64,000 bases of DNA. Source: Aldrovandia affinis (Eukaryota; Chordata; Actinopteri; Notacanthiformes; Halosauridae). Shown in pieces: positions 47,035 to 57,284 of the stretch; the first letter of the stretch is position 1; every line of letters begins with the position of its first letter. Under the pieces are notes generated by a model. That model worked only from the letters and a program-made list of their open reading frames with translations, was not told where the DNA came from and did no database searches. The DNA is taken from positions 2,865,501 to 2,929,500 of the forward strand of contig JAINUG010000109.1 in the NCBI GenBank assembly GCA_029706075.1, written 5' to 3'. Both the position numbers and the translations under genes were made by a program.

Positions 47035-47125
47035 TTATTGAAAGTATAACAAACCTCCAATCACATTTATGGTAAGTGTAACAAACATCCAATCATGGTT
47101 ATTGTAAGTGGAACTCAGTGGGAAC
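47035..47125. repeat. Short tandem repeat, about 42 bp unit
   Basis: The words GTATAACAAACCTCCAATCA and GTGTAACAAACATCCAATCA are successive imperfect copies followed by a third partial copy. Confidence 0.7.
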
Positions 47126-47249
47126 AGATTGCAGAAGGTAATGGTGGAGAGTGATGTCATCGGTGGGATGTTTGGTTTCACAGAATGATGTGGCACGGAG
47201 CAGTGCCCTTCAGTGATGACTGAATGATGATTTTTTTCCAACAAATTAA

Positions 47250-47385
47250 TCCAGCATTGTGTGTGTGTGTGCATTTGTGTGTGTGTGTGTGTGCATGTGT
47301 GTGTGTGCGTGCACGTGTGTGTGTGAGGGTATGTGTGTATGAGTGTGTATGTGACTGTGCAGTGAGTGTGTGTGTGCACATTCCA
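47250..47385. repeat. Interrupted (GT)n
   Basis: GT runs separated by short interruptions, ending in a CATTCCATTCCATTCC repeat. Confidence 0.9.
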
Positions 47386-47397
47386 TTCCATTCCAAT

Positions 47398-47630
47398 CAT
47401 TTAGCAGACACTTTTATCCAAAGCGACTTACAGAAACTGCATTCAGCTTGAGTAGATAAACAACCACATTGCGCTATAAATTCAAACACATCATTCCTCA
47501 AGTAAGCAGCATAAACAACACAAGTGCTAAAGGAAATTATCAACAATAAAATCCATTTTATTTTATTTTTTATATAGGGATTGGTGGGTTAAGATCCAAA
47601 GTGCAGTCTAAAGAGGGGCGTTTTCACGTG
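47398..47630 (-). mobile_element. L2-type 3' end fragment
   Basis: On the minus strand it ends GTAAGTCGCTTTGGATAAAA GTGTCTGCTAAATG. The GTCTAAAGAGGGGCGTTTTC word near 47610 parallels the GTCTGAAGAGGTGGGTTTTG word in the truncated L2 at 32.1 kb. No reading frame is left. Confidence 0.7.
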
Positions 47631-47639
47631 TGTGCACGT

Positions 47640-47775
47640 GCGTGCGCGTGTGTGCATGTATATGTGTGTGTAAGTGTTTGCGTGTGAGGGAATGCTTGTG
47701 TGTGGTTAGTGTATACATGAGAGTGCATTTGAGTGTGTGTGTGCGTGCATGTGTGTGAGTGCATATGTGTATGTA
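47640..47775. repeat. Interrupted (GT)n
   Basis: GTGCGTGCGCGTGTGTG-type sequence with many interruptions. Confidence 0.85.
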
Positions 47776-48084
47776 CCAGTGGCAACTCTACAACAGGTGA
47801 AGTTGGGGCCTGGGGAGGGGGGAGGGGGGTTACTCCTCTGATCTTGATCTTCTCTGACGCTCTGGTGATAATGCTGACTGCCCCTGCTGCTCTGATGATG
47901 TTATGGTGATGATGTTGCTGTTGTGCTGTTTGTGCTGTTTGTGTTGCTGTGCCATCATGTCATGATGCCGTATTGTACTTGATATAGAATAATTTCCTAA
48001 TAGACAATACGGTTCTCTAAATAAGCATAGTTACTTAACTAGAGTCTTCCCCTGAGCAAGAGCTCGAATCCCCTGTGTTGAGTC

Positions 48085-48265
48085 AGCTTCATTGGAGGGC
48101 AGGTGGTGCACTAGTGATTCCAGAGGCATATATACTATACACCCTGGGGGCAGACAGCTAATCGCAGCCCCCAATTGGGACCCGAATGGGCAAGAGCTGG
48201 GCTTGAACCTAGGATGCAGTGGGCAACCTGCACTTACAACAAGTACTTTTACTGGTTACCAAATT
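48085..48265 (+). mobile_element. SINE-like repeat
   Basis: GGTGGTGCACTAGTG near the start, then CCCCAATTGGGACCCGAATG and GGGCTTGAACCTAGG (a B-box-like word). The segment at 54.96-55.03 kb carries the complement of the CCAATTGSGACCCGAATGGG-type block, so two copies of one family may exist. Confidence 0.5.
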
Positions 48266-49106
48266 CGGGAGCCCCCATGGGCATATTTTGAGATAATAGG
48301 GGATGAAGGGGGGAAATGCAGGTTCTCTGGCCGGCATCCCCTGTGTGTAGTTCAGCTTTAGCCGGTGCACTGGGGGTTGTAGCAATAGCACAGCGAGCTA
48401 GCTTAGCTTCAGCCAAGGCATATCCCACTGGCTCCCTACAGATCCCATAATCCTTTTATCCGGCTGGAATTCCCCTGGACCGTTTGAGGTAAACCACCTT
48501 GAGGGTTGAACCAATTGGGGGATGAGAGCCTCAGATGTACAGTGCTGTGCCCTTAGTTGCCCTACCTCGCCCCAAGCAGGATCATAGAGAGACAAGCCGT
48601 TGCCTCTGTGGTGGGAAGAGAATCATTTTGCACCCCCAGGTCACTTCCTTCTCTTATCAAACAGACTCCAATCGATGACTATTAAAAAACAGAGGCCTGC
48701 TGAACCCGCCCCCACATTTTAACCTGCCATTGATTTCCCTTCCCTTCCATGTCTAAAATTAGACACACTCAGACAGTGCTCAGTCCACTGGACAGCCAGT
48801 ATAGAAGAGTCTTCTATGCACCTGCTATGCAAATAACAAAACAATAGCCATGGGTGAAGGCAGTGTCATAAGATCAAAGATTGGTGGAGTTACCATATGC
48901 TACCTGTAACTCGCTGATTTAAACCAATCATTTTGATTTGTTGTGAAGATTAATACCTATTGATTGGATTGGCATCAAATTTCGAAGGAGAGCGCTAGAA
49001 CAGTGCCTTAATAGAATGAACCACAAAAGAGCCCAATCAAAAAATCATGTTGGAACAGGGAGGTCAGGACTAGAGGATAGTCTTTCATTTTTTATTTATT
49101 TATGAA
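48266..49106. other. No gene seen
   Basis: Unique-looking sequence. A CTAGAACAGTGCCTTAATAG word at 48986-49010 recalls the 48 bp minisatellite monomer. Confidence 0.4.
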
Positions 49107-49272
49107 GTGGAAATGAGTTTGAGCACTAAACGGAATCTGTCATGTGAAATTCATTATCAGGTTCAATCTTCTTATTTGTCCACCTGGAGCAGATTGATGT
49201 GGAAATGAGTTTGAGCACTAAACGGAATCTGTCATGTGAAAGTCAGTTCTTTCTGGAGCAGATTGATGTGGG
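49107..49272. repeat. Tandem duplication, 92 bp spacing
   Basis: GTGGAAATGAGTTTGAGCAC recurs at 49107 and 49199. The CTGGAGCAGATTGATGTGG part recurs at 49183 and 49253, so the second copy has lost about 22 bp. The near-identity of the shared parts suggests a recent event. Confidence 0.93.
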
Positions 49273-50369
49273 AGTAAACTTTAACATGGTGACCAGCTGA
49301 CGACACTGCACTGCTCACACACCATCCAAGGCAGTCAAAGAGTGATGGAGAGGATCCACATCCAAATGACACAAAACACAATGCAACATTTCATAAGCCT
49401 GGTCTGGAAACAGCAGAGAAATCTCACTGCTCGACATGTTGTCCTCAACACCCTTCTAAAATCAAGCAACAAATTCTATTGTTGTCATCCCACCCACATT
49501 TTATTTTCATTGCTTACATAAAAGTGGCCAATCTTTATAAAATATCTGATCTTGATCAAAAAAATCTTAAGGCTTGATTTCAGGACAAAATAAATTTGTG
49601 TTAAGATTTGAATTTAGGATTTACCGTTGACCTAACAATAATCCAAAATAAAATACATATTTGTGAGAGTTTAGTTCAAATGTTAAAAATTGTGCAAGAA
49701 ACTTGGAGTAAAACTGTTAAGATTAATCATTTCCATTTCTCTTTCCTAAGGGGAATTTTACAATTTCATTTTTAAACGATTTAAAGCTTCAAAATGCAAT
49801 TTTCTGTAAATTGGATCCAGCATATGTGACAGAGCTGGTGAGAATATCAGTAGGTCTTGGATTAATATTGAAGATTTAAGTGAGATTTTGAGTGATTTAG
49901 GCAGTTACAATGGCCATGAATCTTACTAACCATAGGCCAGGACAGTGCTACCTAACAGATTCATGCTAAATAACATATAATTTAAAATAATCCCTGAATT
50001 TAGTCTAATTGGACAGACCGCAGACTTTTGTGTAAGAGTTTAAAGACATTATTACGTCTATATCTGCCCTGCCACTAAATCCCACATAATCTAAAAACCT
50101 GCCAGGCGTTATGTAAGATCATTTATGAAATACCTTCCATAAAAAATACACTCTTACTGACTTGTAACCAAGCAACATAACCCTTAGTTTCCTGTGGAGC
50201 GACTGTGACGGTGCCAGGCTGCTCGGCTTTAATCTTTTTGTATTATTTATGCAAAAGTTCTGGCATTTTGTGGGTCTGTGTAACTGGTTAGGGATTGCTT
50301 TCTTATAATATCAAACAATGGCTTGCATGAAAAACCTGATTGAATGCTGCCTTCATATTTCTATGCAGG
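49273..50369. other. No gene seen
   Basis: AT-rich and unique-looking; no repeat or gene is recognised. Confidence 0.4.
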
Positions 50370-50516
50370 GGGCACTAAAATGGCCCTCACCTTGGCTAGC
50401 AGAGTCCTAGCCAGGTGGAGGGGATTCATTGGAGAGACTGAGCCTATCCACTGGTACCAGCCATTTAAAGATCCATGATTTACTCAAGTGTTTTGTATTT
50501 GTATTTTGGCAGTTAC
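50370..50516 (+). mobile_element. Tc1-like family A, right-end fragment
   Basis: GATTTACTCAAGTGTTTTGT followed by GTATTTTGGCAGTTAC, the right terminus of the family A elements. Upstream similarity is weak. Confidence 0.55.
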
Positions 50517-51204
50517 GTACATATACTGTACATGCAATATTTTATTTTTATTATTATTATTATTATTATTGATTATATCAGCAATCTTCCTCAGAAATGA
50601 ATTTTGTTTTATAATTTCTTACATTAATTTGTAAAGGGACTAATGTTTCCACCATTTTGACCATTGTAAACCAGAGTGGTATTCAATCCCACCGCTGACA
50701 ACAAGTCTGCAGGTGACTAAACGCTGCTGAAAGACAGACAAATTTCCTGTTCCTTGACTTGGGTAGTTGACGTATTTCCTTTAAATGATTAGAGGGAGAA
50801 AGAAACACAAGAAACAGTCATCACCAATATCTAAAAAGAAAAACTGTACACACTGCTGAGTGTATGTGGGTTTGTGCCCCCCCTCCCCCTGTTTTTGCCT
50901 GGGTTGTGGGAGCATAACCTTTGAAAACTTCAGATGACATTTAAACACACACACACACAAATACACATACTCACGCACATGTAAACACCTCCTACACACC
51001 AGATTCCGAGATATTCGCGGTGAATCGCGATTGTGTCCTGTCCCCCATCCTTGATTGTTGGAGAATGCCAAAAGCTGAGGGACTGAGCCAGGCAGTTGTC
51101 CTGTGGTGATTCACATCCACCCCCCATGCAGTCATGGGTCATGGGTTAGAGTCCCCTCCTGCCCCCGACACCATACCCACTATGTCCTATCATTAGTGAG
51201 TGCC
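50517..51204. other. No gene seen
   Basis: (TTA)n at about 50546-50570 and a short CA run near 50945-50958. A GGGTTAGAGTCCC word at 51143 is B-box-like, but no convincing SINE surrounds it. Confidence 0.4.
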
Positions 51205-52737
51205 CTGTCATGGCAAAATGTGACCAGGTGCGAAGAATGTGTCCGGGTGACGTCATCGGAATTCTTGGAATGTAGTTGCTATACCAACACGACGAGCTAG
51301 CATTCCTAAAACCAGAAGTAAGCCTAAGAGAGTTTCACGTTTTATTCTATGACATAAATTACACACGTTCATATCTCAACCGTGAATTTTGAAGCTGTTA
51401 TGTGTTTTTAAAAAGTAAGCTGCTAACAAGTTGCTACATTAAAACTACAACTACATTACAGCTAGGTGGCTAGCTACGAATAAGCATTGCTTGCTCAGCT
51501 GTACATCTAGCTAGCTGGCTAGCTACGAACATAATATATAAATTGCCTGCAGCTGGCTAGTATTTCTGAAATGTAGCTACAGCTAGCTGGCTAGCTACGA
51601 ACATAATATATGAATTATAATATAGATTATATTATAATTATATAGCCAGCTAGCTACGAAGATAATAATATGCATTGTCTGTTCAGCTGTACAGCTAAGT
51701 TGGCTGCCTAGCTACGAATATAATATATGGATCGCCTGCTTAGATGGCTAGTATTTTGTGTCACTTTGTGTAATTTTAGGTAGCTTTTGGCTCTGCCAGG
51801 TAGTGAAAGGTGCAGTCAAGCTACGAACATATTGCCTACTCAGCAGGCTAGCACGCAACTGAAATTATAGGGGAATTGGTCAGATTAAGCTAAAATATAC
51901 AGCTAGCGAGCTGGCTAACTACGAACAAAATAAATGCATAGCCTGCTCAGCTTTGGTCTCCTGATTTGCTGTCAAACTAGCTATTGAAACAGCCATGATC
52001 ACCAGCGAGGTTACAGCAGAGATAGCTAACAGAGAAAAAGGATTATAGGCTGAGAACAATGACCAAGGCTTGTTAAAAAATGTACATTATTGCTTTATGG
52101 GTATGCATAATCTGACCAATTCCCCTATAATTTCAGTTGCGTGCTAGCCTGCTGAGCAGGCAATATGTTCGTAGCTTGACTGCACCTTTCACTACCTGGC
52201 AGAGCCAAAAGCTACCTAAAATTACACAAAGTGACACAAAATACTAGCCATCTAAGCAGGCGATCCATATATTATCTTCATAGCTAGCTGGCTATATAAT
52301 TATAATATAATTATATATTATAATTAATATATTATGTTCGTAGCTAGCCAGCTAGCTGTAGCTACATTTCAGAAATACTAGCCAGCTGCAGGCAATTTAT
52401 ATATTTTGTTTGTAGCTAGCCAGCTAGCTAGTTGTCCAGCTGAGCAAGCAATGCTTATTCATAGCTAGCCACCTAGCTGTAATGTAATGACGTTTAATTA
52501 TTCCAGTTGTAGTTTGAATGTAGCAACTTGTTAGCAGCTTACTTTTAAAAAACAGCTTCAAAATTCATGGTTGAGATATGAATGTGTGTAATTTATGTCA
52601 TAGAATAAAACGTGAAAATCTCTTAGGCTTACTTCCGGGTTTTAGGAATGCTAGCTGGTATAGCAACTACATTCCAAGAATTCCGATGACGTCACCCGGA
52701 TACATTCTTCGCACCCAGACACATTTTGTCATGACAG
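51205..52737. mobile_element. 1.5 kb foldback-type palindromic element
   Basis: The left arm 51205-51887 (683 bp) is closely complementary to the right arm 52108-52737 (630 bp) around a spacer of 220 bp. The outer ends are CTGTCATGGCAAAATGTG and its near-complement CACATTTTGTCATGACAG. The inner limits are CAGATTA and TAATCTG. Within each arm a GGCTAGCTACGAA(C/T)ATAATATAT-type sub-repeat recurs several times. A TGACGTCA octamer lies near the outer end of both arms. No open frame or transposase, and no clear target duplication. Long inverted arms made of short sub-repeats are a feature of foldback elements; the assignment is by architecture only. Confidence 0.85.
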
Positions 52738-53408
52738 CTCCCGTCCTTGCCCACACTCAACGCCACAGATGCCATATGCACCGCTTCTACAAACCCTTGC
52801 TGGGTTCTTGGAGAGGTGGTGGACACAAATCCCTGCCCAACAGACAAGCTTATGAACTAAAAACTCAATCTGTTTAACACATTATTATAAGGTTATTATG
52901 ATCAGGTTATTTTTAGTCAGCATGTTGTGGTCTATTTTCGCCCCCACTGGCCTTCCAAAATAAATGAAATTTGGAGGTGGGTGGGTGGGAGGATGAATGA
53001 TGGGGAGGAAGGAGACGGTGTCACTGTCACAACCCTCCTCATTGATTGGGGAAAGCACAGACAAGCACACAATCTTGTCATTCACATGCTTTTGCTATTT
53101 TGGGCCATAATAATAATAATAATAACAATGTTTATTATGATCCATAGTAATGGCACAATAAGCATCATTGTGGGCTTATGATTATTATGATTAAGATCAA
53201 CATGTTATGGTGTAGTTTGGGCCCACTGGTCATTCCAAATAGATAACCTTCTTCTCACTTTAAAATGTGGTGGTGGCAGGGAGGAAGGAGAATATATTCA
53301 TAAGCCTGTCCAATTGCCGCATCAATTGCAGAAAGCGCCGACAAGCACATGCTTTTCCCAGTCCCCTAGTTGAGCTCACGCAGTCATTGTCTCAAAGGAG
53401 AACATTTT
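52738..53408. other. No gene seen
   Basis: Two partly similar blocks lie near 52915-53000 and 53195-53290 (CATGTTGTGGTCTATTTTCG versus CATGTTATGGTGTAGTTTGG, then GCCCCCACTGG versus GCCCACTGG). They look like an old duplication of about 280 bp, each copy followed by AGACAAGCACA or GACAAGCACAT. No gene. Confidence 0.5.
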
Positions 53409-54640
53409 GGGCCCTATTTTGGTGAATTAGGACGGTGTCGGTAACGCAGATGCAAAGCGAAGACGGTGACACTTTAGAGCGTGTCTAATGCAATTTCGGT
53501 AAATTCGTGACTTAGGATGATAGCGCACCTCGCTATCAAAAGAGAAGAGCGAGGAGGTGCAGAAAAGTTGGTATACCAATCAGAGGGGGAAAACAAGGCA
53601 AGGCAAGGCAAGGCAAGTTTATTTCTATAGCACATTTCATACACTAGTGCAACTCAAAGTGCTTTACATAAAAACATTTAAAAGGCATATTTTAAAAAGC
53701 ATTTAAAAACACATAAAACAGAGCATTTAAAAAGGCACTTTAAAAGATTTTATAATAAACAGATAAAAGAAGAGCAGAATATAAAGGCACACATTAATTT
53801 GTTATTTTCATGATTTGAGTTTATATTTTGAGACCTACATTGTTAAAAGAAAGTGTTTTATTTTACCATCTATTTTTTTCCTTATTTGTAGGCTTTCCAA
53901 CTTAAAAAACAACGTTTATTTTCTTCTAACTTAATGTAATTGTTAAATGGAAAGCAATAAATAACAAACTCACAACTGCAACTAGGCCTGTTTCATTTAT
54001 GTTCATCATGCAGTAGGCCGACATGCATCACCCTGGAGTGTACATCACAAACCACCTGGATATTAATGGAGTGGACCCCCTTCCGATTCACATAAATGAT
54101 ACCATGGTCAGATGGTGCGCACAACTGTATCTTACTGAACGGTAGCGATGGATGGCCTGCTGGCTTCAGTCATTCATGTCCGTGCATTGAATAACCACAA
54201 GCTGTGGTGAAATAGTTTTTAGCTTAATTGATTACGCTTGCAAGTTACCCATGGATTGGATGATTTGCCTCAACCTGGGGGGAAATTAACAATATTCACA
54301 AAACATTCTCATGTGATTTCAGATAACCTTATGTTCATATGTGCACATCAATAAGGTCACCAAATTGCACAGAGCGCCAGCGTTTGCGCTAAGAGGTGGT
54401 CTAGTTGGACGTTAACGTAAACTCATTATTTGACACCAGACTTGCATAGCGCTGACTGTTTTCACTGTCACACCCCCTATTGCACTGCCCAACCCATAGT
54501 CGCGCAAACGCCTTCATTGCGCACCACGAAATTGCCAAACTCGGCGGAGATGGGAAATATTCTGTTTTCGACAGACGAAACTGGCAATTCGCCAGCGCTA
54601 GGGCATAATGCCGCTTAGCGCCGGCACGAAAATAGGGCCC
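53409..54640. mobile_element. Non-autonomous DNA element with GGGCCCTATTTT ends (1.2 kb)
   Basis: A perfect 12 bp terminal inverted repeat GGGCCCTATTTT is present at both ends, with TTT directly outside each. The subterminal regions are rich in GCGC/CGCT words (for example TTAGCGCCGGCACGAAAATA on the right). Such ends fit a non-autonomous member of a cut-and-paste superfamily such as PIF/Harbinger or hAT. A 3 bp flank would favour Harbinger, but TTT is not its usual target. No transposase. It hosts another repeat at about 53595. Confidence 0.7.
53595..53800 (+). repeat. Dispersed repeat starting (GGCAA)n
   Basis: AAGGCAAGGCAAGGCAAGGC then AAGTTTATTTCTATAGCACA and CAAAGTGCTTTACATAAAA. I recognise this order as a very common fish interspersed repeat, and it appears inserted in the GGGCCCTATTTT element. 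Confidence 0.6.
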
Positions 54641-54654
54641 TTTATGTTCACCTT

Positions 54655-54870
54655 GTGCAGGCAGACTGTGGTGGTCACTGGTGCATGATAACATATGGCC
54701 ATCTTGCCGACTGAAACCCTCCAAACTCACCCTGGGCAATGCTATGACTGATTATACGTCGCTCTGCAGGGCTGCTGGCCACAGTTGTCAATGGAACGCT
54801 CTGGATTCACTAAAATCCACACACTGGAACAGTGTCTTAACTAGATGAGCCACCCAGCAGCTCCTTGCTC
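54655..54870 (+). repeat. Dispersed repeat family D, copy 1
   Basis: Contains CAGGCAGACTGTGGTGGTCA, CTGGTGCATGATAACA, GGGCTGCTGGCCACAGTTG and CCACACACTGGAACAGTG, ending GATGAGCCACCCAGCAGC. The same order is found at 60.83-61.06 kb. Its tail matches the 48 bp minisatellite monomer. Confidence 0.8.
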
Positions 54871-54949
54871 AGAGAAAAAACTATCTGTTCTGCCACAACC
54901 ATGACTGCTCTGGATCAGACTGGCACATTGTGACCTGATAAGAATGCAC

Positions 54950-55060
54950 ACACAAGGGACCAGCCTAGCCAAGAGTCCCATTCGGGGACGGCAATTGGTT
55001 GTCCGCCCCCAGGGGGTGGGGGGAAGCCAGCATGAGTTTGAAGCATGCGAAAACACGGCT
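54950..55060 (-). mobile_element. SINE-like fragment
   Basis: On the minus strand the segment reads CCCCCTGGGGGCGGACAACC then CCCGAATGGGACTCTTGG, similar to the SINE-like repeat at 48.15 kb. Confidence 0.4.
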
Positions 55061-55329
55061 CTGTGTGTGTGAGTTTCGAGTATAATTGGCCAACAAATTG
55101 AGGGAAAAACAGGAAAAAATCTGCAATAAAAAAATAAGCACACACAGCAGGATGTTAGCGGTTTGCCGAGTGACTCGCTTCTACCTCTGAGAATAACGTT
55201 TCAGTCACATATCCTGTTGGGCCATGGCCGTCTAGCCTGTTTCATTCCTGTGAAAGAGTGGAATTCATCGCCCATCACAGCCCAGGCACGTGTGTCTGTC
55301 TTGGACCCCAGCTCTGTTCATGGAAGGCG

Positions 55330-55545
55330 GTAATGTAATATAATGGTTAAGGAGCTGGGTTCAGAGCTGAGGTTGCAGGTTCAATTCCCAAGTGGAGCAC
55401 TGCTGTTGTACGCTTGAGCAAGGTGCTTAGCCTGAATTGCTTCAGTAGATATCCAGCTGTATAAATTGATTTGTATGTAAAGAAATGTAAACTGTGGAAC
55501 TGGATAAGAGTCCCTGCTAAATGTAAAGCGTAATAGGAGAGCGGC
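55330..55545 (+). mobile_element. SINE family B
   Basis: tRNA-like head AATGTAATATAATGGTTAAG with B box GGTTCAATTCC, then TTGTACGCTTGAGCAAGGTG, TTGCTTCAGTAGATATCCAG and a tail GGATAAGAGTCCCTGCTAAA. The ends are clear, but no target duplication was identified. Confidence 0.9.
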
Positions 55546-55714
55546 ATGGAAAATGTGAAAGAATATGTGTCAGAGCTGAGAGGAATCAGTCTGGTATCGT
55601 TTTTAAAACAGGCATGTTAAATAACAGGCCCTAACAGCTGAATCAGGGTCAGCTTACTCAAGCCTCATCCCAGGAAGCAAGTACCTATCAGAATGCCGTT
55701 GGCAACAGCTGTCA

Positions 55715-56030
55715 GCTTTAGTGACTGGGGGTTAGGATGCATGAAGCTTGAATAAGATGATCCTGGGTCAGTTTTAATGATTTGGGGTTAGGATTCCAGC
55801 TAGTGAGCGTACCGTGCCCCACAAGAAGCCTGCTGTCGGCACAGTACGCTCACTAGCTGCTTAGTCAAGCCTCAACCTTACCTAAAATTGCTAAAACTGA
55901 CCCAGGATCAACTTACTCAAGCTTCATCCTAACCCCAAATCACTCAAACTGACCCAGGATCAGCTTACTCAAACTCAGGATCAATTTACTCAAGCCTCAT
56001 CCTAACCCCGTCACCCCAGTAAGCTGATCC
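55715..56030. repeat. Inverted and tandem repeat cluster around a 21 bp hairpin
   Basis: Core hairpin: AGCTAGTGAGCGTACCGTGCC (55798-55818) pairs with GGCACAGTACGCTCACTAGCT (55838-55858) with one mismatch and a 19-base loop. Outside it, a block with GATCCTGGGTCAGTTTTA and GGGTTAGGAT on the left is repeated in inverted orientation on the right, where the complement ACTGACCCAGGATCA recurs more than once in tandem. The GGGTTAGGAT words are not telomeric arrays. No target duplication was confirmed. Confidence 0.85.
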
Positions 56031-56335
56031 TGGGCCATTATATGTAGCATTGTCTGTGATATTCTTGTGTGTGCAACATGAACAATAAAAATGGATGCAG
56101 ACAACAGGCTTGAGTTAATGCTTTCTTTACTGTAAGCTTGCACACGTACATGTTCACAGTAGCTGCGTTCTGAGACCACTACTCAATCTCTGCAGTATCT
56201 ATATATACCATGCAATGCCGTATACTGCCGTATTACTGTCGTAAATCACACATCTCACTATAGACATTAAACATTACATTGCCCATTTAAAATCTCTTCT
56301 TAAGCACTATATTTGATTGACAATATATATATATA

Positions 56336-56485
56336 TATGTCATTTAGCAGACGCTTTTATCCAAAGCGACTTACAGTAGTGAATACATACATTTTTCAGT
56401 ACATGTGGTCCCAGTGGGAATTGAACCCACAACCTAAGCGTTGCCAACGCCGTGCTCTACCAACTGAGCCACACGACAAGTATGA
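56336..56485 (-). mobile_element. tRNA-derived SINE, family E
   Basis: On the minus strand: TGTGGCTCAGTTGGTAGAGC (a good A box), then GGTTGTGGGTTCAATTCCCA (B box), then the L2-type tail TAAGTCGCTTTGGATAAAAG CGTCTGCTAAATG. The head differs from family B, while the tail is of the same kind. The head still looks tRNA-like, but without a correct acceptor fold I call it a SINE and not a tRNA gene. Confidence 0.88.
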
Positions 56486-57284
56486 GGCACACCCCAAAAA
56501 ACACAACAGTTGCACCAAGCTTCTCGTCAACATGACGTGCCACATGAATATGGCTTAATCCTTGGACTGTGGGACTTTGTTATCTATTTATTAACTTATT
56601 TCTTTATTTTTTGTGTAGATGTTCACTCTGACCTGAATGCAGGGCCCTCTCTCTCCTCCCTTTTGAGAGGCAGAATGAAATAGACTGACTGAAGAGGGCT
56701 CTCAGGGAGAGAGGAGGAGCAGATGCAGTGATGGCTTGGACAGTAATGGCGCCCACAGTGGAGGCACTGTGGCCCTGGCACTTGAAGGCTGGATGTAGAA
56801 GGAAAAGAAAGGGCCAACGCATCCTCCAGTCCAAAAAATCTGTCAAAATGAAATCATTAGGAGGCCGAGGGAGATGGGGAGGGGTGGGTAGCATGTGGTG
56901 GAGTGCCCAGGATTGCACAGATGACTTGGCAGCAAATAAAGCAATGTACAAAAAATGATTTTGGGAGCTCCAGTTTAGGCCGGGTTTAAAAAAAATAAAT
57001 AAGGCAAATAGAGGGTCAGCCTCGATTTGCACCTGTCCCTGATTTCCCCCGAAAAGACCAGATTAAGATGAAAAACTGGTTTTGGACCCAATCATCTCTC
57101 GGACTCCTGCAGACATGAAAGTGTCCCTTACAGATGTGCTATGCAGTATGCATTTCTTACGTCAGCGTTTACATGGCCAAGATTGTTTTTGTTTTTTTCC
57201 CAAATCAGATATTTCCAGTCAGCAGCATTAAACTACATTTGAGAATCTGAATTAGGTGTTACGGTATAGAAATATTAGCAATTA
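56486..57284. other. No gene seen
   Basis: A mixed-composition stretch at 56600-57040 has open frames on both strands but no recognisable protein family. Confidence 0.4.

Noticed and set aside
47790-47850. Start of a hAT-like element at CAGTGGCAACTC
   Set aside because: No matching inverted end or 8 bp duplication was found downstream.
55730-55990. Interstitial telomere repeat (GGGTTAGG words)
   Set aside because: Only isolated GGGTTAGGAT words occur within a larger repeated block; no TTAGGG array.
56390-56480. A functional tRNA gene on the minus strand
   Set aside because: A and B boxes are present, but it is joined to an L2-type tail and lacks a proper acceptor pairing by eye, so a SINE fits better.
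56600-57035. Overlapping open frames on both strands
   Set aside because: No domain; composition alone explains the lack of stops.
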